DNA of 5,358 bases from Bacteroidota bacterium (GTDB lineage: Bacteria > Bacteroidota > Bacteroidia > Chitinophagales > Chitinophagaceae): NCBI GenBank assembly GCA_947454745.1, contig CANGMV010000092.1, forward strand, positions 1-5,358. The letters are read 5' to 3'. The position numbers were made by a program, and so were the translations under genes. The notes beneath the pieces were generated by a model. It was not told the origin of the DNA. It did not search any database and worked only from the letters and a program-made list of their open reading frames with translations. This document shows positions 1-5,358 of the stretch, piece after piece (the first letter of the stretch is position 1; the number at the start of each line of letters is the position of its first letter).

Positions 1-2637
1 AGAAACACCACCATATTTTACAATTTTACCCGCTTCTTGGTTAAGTCGACGAGCCATTTCAGCATCATCTGAATTGATACAAACATTTAATCCTACTTTT
101 TGCATAATAGCCGCGTTATATGCGATTGCATCAACTACTTCTTGCTTATACATAAACCAATCAGAGAAGGTAGAGGCACTTGAACCGTGTGCTAACATTT
201 TGTCTGCAACTTTATAGCCTTCTAATATATGTGTAAATGTGTTGAATGTAAATCCGTATTTATCACCTATGCGCATTGCATAAGTAATTTCGGGTTGCAC
301 ATATGAATGACAAGTAATAAAACGCTTCTTATTCATGATTTCTACCAACGCATCTAACTCAAGATCTTTTCTTGTATTAGGATTCGCCTTCATTGCTTTT
401 TGATAATCGACTGCTCTGTCAAAAGCATCGTTTAATACTTCCTCAACACCCATTCTTGTATCAGGGAAACGATTGTTATTTGCCGACGTTGTTCTCTTCA
501 CATTTTCACCTAATGCAAATTTGATAAATGGATCTGCACCTGCGAATTTTAATCCTTCATCGGTCGCACCCCAACGCAATTTCATTAATTGTGTTTGTCC
601 ACCAATGGTATTTGCTGAACCGTGTAAGATATGTGATGTAGTAACACCTCCGCTTAATTGTCGATAGATATTAATATCCTCCGGATTCATATTATCACCG
701 ATACGCACTTCGCTTGTTACTGACTGAGCACCTTCGTTTATTGACAGGGCTGCAATATGAGAGTGTTCGTCAATGATACCTGCGCTTAAATGTTTGCCCG
801 TGCCGTCAATTACTTTTGCACTTGCTTCCGTTAATCCTTTTCCTACTTTTGAGATTTTACCAGCTTTAATTAAAACGTCTGTATTGTTTAACACCCCTTC
901 TTTCTCGCTTGTCCAAACCGTAGCGTTTTTAATTAAAATGGTTTCTTGTGAAGGAATTGTTTCATTTCCAAAACCAACAAAAGGATAAGTTACTTTCGCC
1001 AACGCCTTTGTTGAATCGTTTTCTTTTTTCTTATCAGCAGCTTGTGCGATATTTCCAACATAGGTTGCCGTCCAGGTTGTTTTGTTTCCAGCAGCATCTA
1101 ATCCTGTACCTGCCCAGCTATTCCCTAAAACGACTCCGCCCAATCTAATTTGTTCTGCACCTTTACCCTTTTTAGTAGGGAAGCTTAATTTCACTAATGC
1201 GTCATTAACACTCACTTTAGCCATTAACGTATCTGTACCTATAATATTAGCAGATAAGTCTTTTTTAATTTCTAAGTTATAATCAGCAGCTACACCTGCA
1301 TTTAAAATGGTTACTTTATATTTTCCCGCAACACTACTCCACTCAGATTCGTTTACTTCATATTTTTTTCCTTGAATCCAGTTTTCTATAATTTTTGCAT
1401 TACTTGCAAATACAGGTTCGGTAGTAATAATAAAGTTTGCCAATTTACCTGTTTCCAATGAACCAACTTGGTCGTATACACCAATTTGTGTAGCAGGTGT
1501 TTTTGTTAAAGCCTCTAATGCTTTTGTTTCAGACAATCCCGCTGCAATTGCTTTTCTTACATTTGCAAAGAAATTCTTACTGTCTTTCATTTCAGACACA
1601 CTGATACTAAAAGGGATATTTGCTTTTTCAAATGCACTTAAATTTGTTGGAGCCAATTCCCAATGTTTCATATCGGCTAAAGAAACAAATCTTGCATCAT
1701 TGGGATCTTCTACATCCATTGCAACAGGAAAGTCTACACCCAAAATAAAGGAAGCTTTTGTTTTTGCTAATTCATCTATTCTTTGGTAACCATTATCACC
1801 ACCCTTTAAAATATATTGAACACCGAATTCCGCACCAATTCTATTTGCTCTTAATGTAGACCACTTATCATCTGCTGCAAATATTTGAGGGAGAGATTGT
1901 GTAGCGTTAAAAGCTTCTAAAGAAAGATTGGTTCCTTCGGTAGCTGGTTTGCTTTGATACCATTTTGCATCTAGGTATGTTTGGCGTAGCAATGCTATAC
2001 TACCCATTAAACTACTAGGATAGGATTGAGTGCTTGACCCTTTTTCAAAAGAGTAAACCGCAGCAGCTTTTGTTTTTATTAATGCTTGGTGTGCATCATC
2101 GGTAGCTAAAGTTACAACTGCGCCAGTTCCTCTTGCGATACCATCTTTAACATGTGTAAACACCGTACCGAAACCATTATTTCGGAAACCACTTGCTGCG
2201 TTTTCGTCTGTTGCAAATACTTCATAGGCATTTACTTCCGGTTTAATCGCTTGATTCCAATTATATGCGCCCGCTTTATTTGATACAAATTGTGCTGGTG
2301 CTCCGTAGTTAAATCCACCCGACGGCCTTTTGGGAGTTCCTACACCGTAATCGGTATACCCATCTACAAAAGAAGGGTAGATATATTTTTCTTTACAGTC
2401 AATTACTACTGCCTCTTTAGGCACCACAACGGATGCACCAACAGCAACAATTCTACCTTGTTTAATGAGCAGGGTACCCTTTTCGATTTTCGTTGTTGGG
2501 GTTTGCACAATAGTTGCGTTTGTAAATGCATACAAACCAGCACGAATATCTCTTACTCCGTTTACCGGAAAAGATTCTTGTGCTTTAGACGTAACGCCTA
2601 TACTAATAAGGGTTAGCCATAAAAAGATCCTCTTCAT
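1..2637 (-). CDS. Exported two-part amidohydrolase, C-terminus cut by window edge
   Basis: An uninterrupted minus-strand frame of 879 codons starts at ATG 2635-2637 and is still open at position 1. Residues 1-19 form a Sec signal peptide (KR, hydrophobic stretch, SKA before Q20), so the protein is probably periplasmic. Residues about 30-425 look like a degenerate amidohydrolase: an N-terminal beta segment (GTLLIKQGRIVAVG), PSFVDGYTDYG where an active enzyme has HxH (Y94 and D96 instead), and the usual closing signature GSLETGKLANFII. Residues about 430-560 are a beta-rich linker. From about 565 a second, intact amidohydrolase begins: metal-binding H625 and H627 in IIDEHSHI, then H777 (CHSY), H803 (THILEGYK) and the catalytic-type Asp in NSDDAEMARR (D857/D858). 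This resembles imidazolonepropionase-like members of the metal-dependent hydrolase superfamily. Bacteroidota homologues are, from memory, about 1000 residues, so roughly 100-130 are missing here. The substrate cannot be told; peptides or cyclic amides are possible. Confidence 0.9.
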   Translation of the reverse strand, partial: MKRIFLWLTLISIGVTSKAQESFPVNGVRDIRAGLYAFTNATIVQTPTTKIEKGTLLIKQGRIVAVGASVVVPKEAVVIDCKEKYIYPSFVDGYTDYGVGTPKRPSGGFNYGAPAQFVSNKAGAYNWNQAIKPEVNAYEVFATDENAASGFRNNGFGTVFTHVKDGIARGTGAVVTLATDDAHQALIKTKAAAVYSFEKGSSTQSYPSSLMGSIALLRQTYLDAKWYQSKPATEGTNLSLEAFNATQSLPQIFAADDKWSTLRANRIGAEFGVQYILKGGDNGYQRIDELAKTKASFILGVDFPVAMDVEDPNDARFVSLADMKHWELAPTNLSAFEKANIPFSISVSEMKDSKNFFANVRKAIAAGLSETKALEALTKTPATQIGVYDQVGSLETGKLANFIITTEPVFASNAKIIENWIQGKKYEVNESEWSSVAGKYKVTILNAGVAADYNLEIKKDLSANIIGTDTLMAKVSVNDALVKLSFPTKKGKGAEQIRLGGVVLGNSWAGTGLDAAGNKTTWTATYVGNIAQAADKKKENDSTKALAKVTYPFVGFGNETIPSQETILIKNATVWTSEKEGVLNNTDVLIKAGKISKVGKGLTEASAKVIDGTGKHLSAGIIDEHSHIAALSINEGAQSVTSEVRIGDNMNPEDINIYRQLSGGVTTSHILHGSANTIGGQTQLMKLRWGATDEGLKFAGADPFIKFALGENVKRTTSANNNRFPDTRMGVEEVLNDAFDRAVDYQKAMKANPNTRKDLELDALVEIMNKKRFITCHSYVQPEITYAMRIGDKYGFTFNTFTHILEGYKVADKMLAHGSSASTFSDWFMYKQEVVDAIAYNAAIMQKVGLNVCINSDDAEMARRLNQEAGKIVKYGGVS
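2581..2637 (-). other. Sec signal peptide of the amidohydrolase
   Basis: Codons 1-19 of the amidohydrolase. A basic start (K2, R3) is followed by a hydrophobic core at residues 4-15, then S17-K18-A19 directly before Q20. Cleavage by signal peptidase I after A19 would leave an N-terminal Gln, a very common context in Bacteroidota exported proteins. There is no lipobox cysteine, so a lipoprotein is unlikely. Confidence 0.8.
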
Positions 2638-2654
2638 ACGCTACAGTATTTAAT

Positions 2655-2669
2655 TTTAGATATTCTAAA
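2655..2669. repeat. Short AT-rich palindrome upstream of the amidohydrolase
   Basis: TTTAGA-TAT-TCTAAA is a perfect 6-bp inverted repeat with a 3-base centre. A second, overlapping pair (ATTTTAG 2653-2659 with CTAAAAT 2674-2680) offers an alternative stem. It lies 18 bases upstream of the amidohydrolase start and overlaps the candidate -7 box, so it could be an operator or a 5' leader hairpin. AT-rich palindromes of this size also arise by chance, and no regulator is indicated. Confidence 0.3.
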
Positions 2670-2696
2670 GCTACTAAAATACTAGGATGAAATAAA
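2666..2696 (-). promoter_or_regulatory. Weak candidate promoter for the amidohydrolase
   Basis: On the minus strand TAGCTTTA (2666-2673) differs in one base from the Bacteroidota -7 box TAnnTTTG. TTTATTTC (2689-2696) lies 15 bases further upstream as a poor -33 candidate. The -7 box would give a leader of roughly 20-25 bases. The match is weak, and read-through from mnmG, whose stop is 100 bases upstream of this start, is an equally good explanation because no clear terminator separates the two genes. Confidence 0.2.
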
Positions 2697-2737
2697 GAGC
2701 AATAATTTTTTTTTGATGGATGGTGAGATGCGTGATT

Positions 2738-4606
2738 CTATCTTCCCATATAGACCATTAATATTTGAACATCACTTGGATTTACACCACTAATTCTACT
2801 GGCTTGTCCAATGGTAATGGGTCTAATTTTTTTAAATTTTTGAAGCGCTTCTATGGATAATGCAGCAACCTTATCATAATCGAAATTGTCTGGGATAACT
2901 AAATTTTCCAATGATGCCATGCGATCAACGATTTCCTTTTCTTTTTCTATATAGCGCTCATATTTAACTTGAATCTCGGCTTGTTCTAAAAATTCAACTT
3001 CTTTTTTTGCTAGTTTTTCTTGAAGGGAACTACTATTTTCTACAATCTGTTGTAAGCTGATATTCGGTCTCAGTACGAGTTTCGAGGCTTTTTGTTTTTC
3101 ATTTAATGTTGCCGAATCAATGCTTTCTAAAAAGGTATTGATTTCATCAGGTTCAATTGCGTGTGTGTTTAATATGCCTTTAATATCAGTTACTTCACTG
3201 TTTTTTAGCGAAACTCTTCGTAATCTTTCTTCACCTGCCAATCCTAGTTTATGGCTTAATTCGGTTAATCGAATATCAGCGTTATCTTGTCTTAAAAGGG
3301 TCCTGAATTCTGCCCTCGACGTAAACATTCTATAGGGTTCGTTGGTTCCTTTGCCAATTAGATCGTCTATAAGCACACCAATATATGCATCGCTGCGCTG
3401 TAAGATAAATGGCGCAGCATGATTTATTTTTAAATGTGCATTCATTCCTGCCATAATTCCTTGACAAGCCGCTTCTTCATATCCGGTTGTTCCATTAATT
3501 TGTCCAGCGAAATATAGGTTTTCAATAGCCTTTGTTTCGAGTGTATATTTTAATTGCGTTGGTTGAAAGAAGTCGTATTCAATCGCATAACCAGGACGAA
3601 ACATCCTAGCATTAGCAAAACCAGGAACTCTACGAAGTGCTTCGTATTGCACTTCTTCTGGTAAGCTTGTACTGAATCCGTTTACATATATTTCAACAGT
3701 GTTCCATCCTTCGGGCTCTACAAATAGCTGGTGTCTTTCTCTCTCAGCAAAGCGATTAATTTTATCTTCAATACTTGGGCAGTATCTTGGACCTACGCCC
3801 TCTATTCTTCCCGCGTACATTGGACTTCGGTCAAATCCTGTTTTTAATATATCGTGTACAATCGTGTCGGTATAAGTAATCCAACATGATCTTTGATTTT
3901 CTGGTTTTACTCTTGGTATATCTAAATAGGAAAAACCTACCACCTCTTCATCACCTTTTTGTTCTTCCATTTTAGAATAGTCCAAACTTCTTCCGTCAAC
4001 CCTTGGTGGTGTTCCGGTTTTAAGTCGATCTGATTCCATTCCAAAAGAAACCAATTGTTCTGTTATTCCTGTTGCTGCTTTTTCTGCAACACGTCCACCT
4101 CCAATTTGCTTCTCACCAATATGCATGATGCCATTTAAAAAGGTACCACTTGTAATTACTACCGCATCGGATTCAATCAAATGACCCAGGCTTGTTTTGA
4201 CCCCACAGGCCTTACCGTTTTTAATTATCAATTCATTCACCGAGTCTTGGTAAAAATCTACATTTGGGGTTTGCTCTAATAGCTCTCTCCATTTTGCAGC
4301 AAAGAGGTGTCTGTCGTTTTGGGTTCTAGGGCTCCACATGGCAGGACCCTTGCTTTTATTCAACATCCTAAACTGGATGGTACTTAAATCTGAAACAATT
4401 CCACTGTATCCTCCTAGTGCATCTATTTCTCTTACAATTTGTCCTTTGGCAATTCCACCCATTGCAGGGTTGCAACTCATTTGTGCAATGGTCTGCATAT
4501 TCATGGTTACAAGCAAAACCTTGCTACCCATATTGGCCGCTGCGGCAGCTGCCTCACAACCGGCATGACCGGCTCCTACTACTATGACATTGTATTTTGG
4601 AAACAT
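2738..4606 (-). CDS. mnmG: MnmG (GidA), tRNA uridine-34 carboxymethylaminomethyl-modification subunit
   Basis: Full-length MnmG, 622 residues, the normal family size. With MnmE (a GTPase, not in this window) it installs the carboxymethylaminomethyl or aminomethyl group at C5 of wobble uridine 34 in certain cytosolic tRNAs, using FAD, NADH and a folate one-carbon unit. Visible hallmarks are the FAD-binding Rossmann motif GAGHAG (11-16); SCNPAMGG with C45 and RYCPSIEDK with C276, equivalent to the two conserved cysteines of E. coli MnmG; IGGGRVAEKAA (168-178); TGTPPRVDGRSLD (197-209); the second FAD motif GQINGTTGYEEAA (368-380); and the C-terminal tRNA/MnmE-contact domain ending in KIRPITIGQASRISGV. 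The start is well placed: MFPKY directly precedes the first beta strand, as in Bacteroidota homologues. No Shine-Dalgarno is seen, and the promoter box ends only 7 bases before the ATG. ybeY lies upstream in the same direction, 160 bases away. No truncation or missing key residue was noted. Confidence 0.98.
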   Translation of the reverse strand: MFPKYNVIVVGAGHAGCEAAAAAANMGSKVLLVTMNMQTIAQMSCNPAMGGIAKGQIVREIDALGGYSGIVSDLSTIQFRMLNKSKGPAMWSPRTQNDRHLFAAKWRELLEQTPNVDFYQDSVNELIIKNGKACGVKTSLGHLIESDAVVITSGTFLNGIMHIGEKQIGGGRVAEKAATGITEQLVSFGMESDRLKTGTPPRVDGRSLDYSKMEEQKGDEEVVGFSYLDIPRVKPENQRSCWITYTDTIVHDILKTGFDRSPMYAGRIEGVGPRYCPSIEDKINRFAERERHQLFVEPEGWNTVEIYVNGFSTSLPEEVQYEALRRVPGFANARMFRPGYAIEYDFFQPTQLKYTLETKAIENLYFAGQINGTTGYEEAACQGIMAGMNAHLKINHAAPFILQRSDAYIGVLIDDLIGKGTNEPYRMFTSRAEFRTLLRQDNADIRLTELSHKLGLAGEERLRRVSLKNSEVTDIKGILNTHAIEPDEINTFLESIDSATLNEKQKASKLVLRPNISLQQIVENSSSLQEKLAKKEVEFLEQAEIQVKYERYIEKEKEIVDRMASLENLVIPDNFDYDKVAALSIEALQKFKKIRPITIGQASRISGVNPSDVQILMVYMGR

Positions 4607-4613
4607 AAGGTTG

Positions 4614-4643
4614 CAAAGATAAGATGGTAATTTATATTAAAAC
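4614..4643 (-). promoter_or_regulatory. mnmG promoter, nearly leaderless
   Basis: On the minus strand TATCTTTG (4614-4621) matches the Bacteroidota -7 consensus TAnnTTTG exactly. A partial -33 element, GTTT (4640-4643), lies 18 bases further upstream, an acceptable spacing. The -7 box ends 7 bases before the mnmG ATG, so transcription should start within about 0-4 bases of the start codon. The upstream end touches the left parS-like palindrome. Confidence 0.6.
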
Positions 4644-4658
4644 GTTCCACGTGGAACT
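4643..4658. other. parS-like ParB-binding palindrome, copy 1 (upstream of mnmG)
   Basis: GTTCCACGTGGAAC (4644-4657) is a perfect 14-base palindrome identical to the core of the conserved chromosomal parS site (B. subtilis form TGTTTCACGTGAAACA; the CC/GG variant is common in other phyla). The outermost bases are C and T instead of T and A, so 14 of 16 positions fit the ideal 16-mer. It is intergenic, 37 bases upstream of the mnmG ATG, and touches the -33 region of that promoter. The second copy in ybeY makes a chance palindrome unlikely. That it binds ParB is inferred from sequence identity alone. Confidence 0.8.
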
Positions 4659-4690
4659 CTGTAACATAATTTTCGTATTTCAATATATAC

Positions 4691-4765
4691 TATAGAAAAA
4701 ATGTCTATTTCTCGACTCTCTATCGCTTCGCTCAAAGTTCGCTCGAAATACCATTTCTTTCTATA
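4691..4765 (-). terminator. Long imperfect hairpin after ybeY, probable terminator / intergenic repeat element
   Basis: The segment folds back on itself. TATAGAAA (4691-4698) pairs with TTTCTATA (4758-4765), AAATG (4699-4703) with CATTT (4752-4756), and TATTTC (4706-4711) with GAAATA (4745-4750), plus 2 bp beyond a bulge, about 21 bp in total. The loop holds a 7-base direct repeat TTCGCTC at 4727 and 4738. In the ybeY direction the inner stem is followed four bases later by six T, so it can act as an intrinsic terminator starting two bases past the ybeY stop codon. The arms (ATTTCGAGC ... GTCGAGAAAT) recall a widespread Bacteroidota intergenic palindromic repeat, but that is from memory. Confidence 0.6.
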
Positions 4766-4766
4766 T

Positions 4767-5219
4767 CTATTCTAGTGTTCCACGTGGAACATTTTTCAAG
4801 AAGGCCTTCAACCATTTATCCTCCATCGCCCTCATTAGTTTGGCATCGGCTGGTTTCTTGTCCTTGTATCCGCAAAAATGCAGGGCTCCATGAAAAATTA
4901 CCCTTAACAGCTCATTTCCCTGGGTGGTCTTTAAAGCTTTAGCGTTCTCTTTCACACGGTCCACACTTATATATATGTCTCCTATTAATTCACCCTTGGT
5001 TTCAGATAGGTCGAAGCTGATGATATCGGTGTAGTAATCGTGATTTAAAAACTGTTTATTTATATTCAACAAATAGGTATCGGAGCAAAAAACATATTGG
5101 AGACATTCAATGCGGATCCCCTCTTTTTTCATTTGCTTTTCGAGAAAGGCTTTAAGGGCCACTCGGTTGCCAAGGGTCATCGACTTGTCGGCTTTATTAA
5201 AGAAGATGGTCATGCACAT
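4767..5219 (-). CDS. ybeY: YbeY, endoribonuclease of rRNA maturation
   Basis: A 150-residue protein of the UPF0054/YbeY family, a cytosolic metal-dependent endoribonuclease that helps process 16S rRNA 3' ends and supports ribosome quality control. Motifs seen are NHDYYTDIISFDL (59-71), the family's conserved strand; GDIYIS (80-85); and the metal site HGALHFCGYKDK (110-121). In the canonical motif HGxLHLxGYxH the third ligand is His; here position 120 is Asp, giving H110, H114 and D120. I recall GYKD as usual in Bacteroidota YbeY, so this is probably a lineage trait and not decay. The start is uncertain: ATG 5217-5219 gives MCMTIFF, while ATG 5211-5213 gives MTIFFNKADK, which fits homologues better; neither has a Shine-Dalgarno. 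The last residues (NVPRGTLE) extend past the final helix and are encoded partly by a parS site. mnmG follows in the same direction, separated by a hairpin. Confidence 0.95.
   Translation of the reverse strand: MCMTIFFNKADKSMTLGNRVALKAFLEKQMKKEGIRIECLQYVFCSDTYLLNINKQFLNHDYYTDIISFDLSETKGELIGDIYISVDRVKENAKALKTTQGNELLRVIFHGALHFCGYKDKKPADAKLMRAMEDKWLKAFLKNVPRGTLE
4776..4791. other. parS ParB-binding palindrome, copy 2 (inside the ybeY 3' end)
   Basis: TGTTCCACGTGGAACA is a perfect 16-base palindrome and matches the parS consensus TGTTnCACGTGnAACA at every defined position. It lies in the ybeY coding sequence, spanning the codons of V144-P145-R146-G147-T148 and the last base of N143. Its centre is 133 bp from that of copy 1. 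ParB would load here as a clamp and spread along the DNA; that is family knowledge, and the parA and parB genes are not in this window. Confidence 0.87.
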
Positions 5220-5224
5220 AGTTG

Positions 5225-5288
5225 AATGTCTTTCAAATATTTATACGAATTTTCGGCTAAATTATTGCTCCAAAATTCGTAAGACATT
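5225..5288. repeat. Two-part inverted repeat between ybeY and the divergent gene
   Basis: The inner stem TACGAATTTT (5244-5253) pairs perfectly with AAAATTCGTA (5272-5281) around an 18-base loop. The outer stem AATGTCTT (5225-5232) pairs perfectly with AAGACATT (5281-5288), leaving an 11-base bulge on the left; the two stems share base 5281. No T-run follows on either strand, so a plain terminator is unlikely. Being between divergent starts, it may be an operator or a leader structure. It does not resemble a classical Fur box. Confidence 0.55.
5234..5241 (-). promoter_or_regulatory. Candidate -7 box of ybeY
   Basis: On the minus strand AATATTTG (5234-5241) differs in one base from TAnnTTTG. 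It would start transcription about 10-15 bases before the ybeY ATG. A poor -33 candidate, TTTA, lies 16 bases upstream. The box falls in the bulge of the inverted repeat, so a protein or structure at the repeat would affect it. Confidence 0.35.
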
Positions 5289-5303
5289 GTCTAATAAGGA
5301 AAG

Positions 5304-5311
5304 TATATTTG
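5304..5311 (+). promoter_or_regulatory. -7 box of the plus-strand gene
   Basis: TATATTTG matches TAnnTTTG exactly and ends 9 bases before the ATG at 5321, implying a leader of only a few bases. The nearest -33-like TTG (5287-5289) is only 14 bases upstream, shorter than usual, so the -33 element is unconvincing. No Shine-Dalgarno is present. Confidence 0.5.
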
Positions 5312-5320
5312 TTATCTATT

Positions 5321-5358
5321 ATGAAGAAACTATCTGAGCTACATATTGGTGAATCGGG
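5321..5358 (+). CDS. Start of a FeoA-like protein (first 12 codons only)
   Basis: An open frame begins at ATG 5321 and runs off the right edge; twelve complete codons read MKKLSELHIGES. The pattern xxLSELxxGES is typical of the beginning of FeoA, the small SH3-like cytosolic partner of the FeoB ferrous-iron transporter, and of FeoA domains in related proteins. A perfect TAnnTTTG box just upstream supports a real start. It is transcribed divergently from ybeY, 101 bases from the ybeY start. Twelve residues cannot prove the family, so treat the product name as a suggestion. Confidence 0.5.
   Translation, partial: MKKLSELHIGES

Noticed and set aside
473..1282. Several plus-strand open frames of 64-71 codons opposite the amidohydrolase
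   Set aside because: They lie antisense to a long, motif-rich coding frame, show no domain or promoter of their own, and overlap one another in different frames.
2290..2653. Plus-strand open frames of 108 and 62 codons opposite the amidohydrolase signal peptide region
   Set aside because: The Cys-rich, low-complexity translations are typical shadows of the real minus-strand gene, which here encodes a clear signal peptide and N-terminal domain.
2706..2714. Run of nine T downstream of mnmG as a possible terminator
   Set aside because: It is T on the plus strand, so it reads as A in the mnmG transcript, and no stable stem precedes it on either strand. No plus-strand gene ends here.
4338..4630. 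Plus-strand open frames opposite the mnmG N-terminus
   Set aside because: They mirror the conserved FAD-binding coding sequence of mnmG and have no independent support.
4659..4766. Possible tRNA or small RNA gene in the hairpin region between mnmG and ybeY
   Set aside because: There is no cloverleaf, T-loop or anticodon-arm pattern; one long fold-back explains the structure.
5110..5337. Plus-strand 75-codon open frame covering the ybeY start and the divergent spacer
   Set aside because: It begins antisense inside ybeY, crosses the inverted repeat and promoter box, and overlaps the better-supported start at 5321 in another frame.

Overview
The window looks like a chromosomal segment from a Bacteroidota bacterium, possibly from the Chitinophagaceae/Sphingobacteriia side. 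The base composition is AT-rich, and the promoter-like boxes fit the Bacteroidota form TAnnTTTG instead of a sigma70 -10. Shine-Dalgarno sequences are absent. The signal peptide ends in the typical '..A|Q' cleavage context, and MnmG and YbeY both read like the Bacteroidota versions. The genus assignment is inference.

Layout, left to right. Positions 1-2637 (minus) carry most of a large exported amidohydrolase with two amidohydrolase-like halves; its C-terminus lies beyond the left edge. A 100-base spacer follows, with an AT-rich palindrome and a weak promoter candidate. Positions 2738-4606 (minus) encode full-length MnmG (GidA), the FAD enzyme of tRNA wobble-uridine modification. Positions 4607-4766 form a regulatory and structural spacer with a nearly leaderless mnmG promoter, a parS-like palindrome and a long imperfect hairpin that probably ends ybeY transcription. 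Positions 4767-5219 (minus) encode YbeY, an RNA-maturation endonuclease, with a second and perfect parS site inside its last codons. Positions 5220-5320 are a divergent intergenic region with a strong two-part inverted repeat and a perfect TAnnTTTG box. From 5321 a plus-strand gene begins and leaves the window after 12 codons; its start resembles a FeoA-type protein.

ybeY and mnmG are both translation-related housekeeping genes and lie in the same direction, but the hairpin and the mnmG promoter between them suggest separate transcription units. The most notable content is non-coding: two copies of the 14-base core GTTCCACGTGGAAC, centres 133 bp apart, matching the bacterial chromosome-partitioning site parS. 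mnmG often lies close to oriC and parAB in bacteria, so this segment is probably a ParB-loading, origin-proximal region. I see no mobile element, CRISPR array, rRNA or tRNA gene, and no convincing new multi-gene system.
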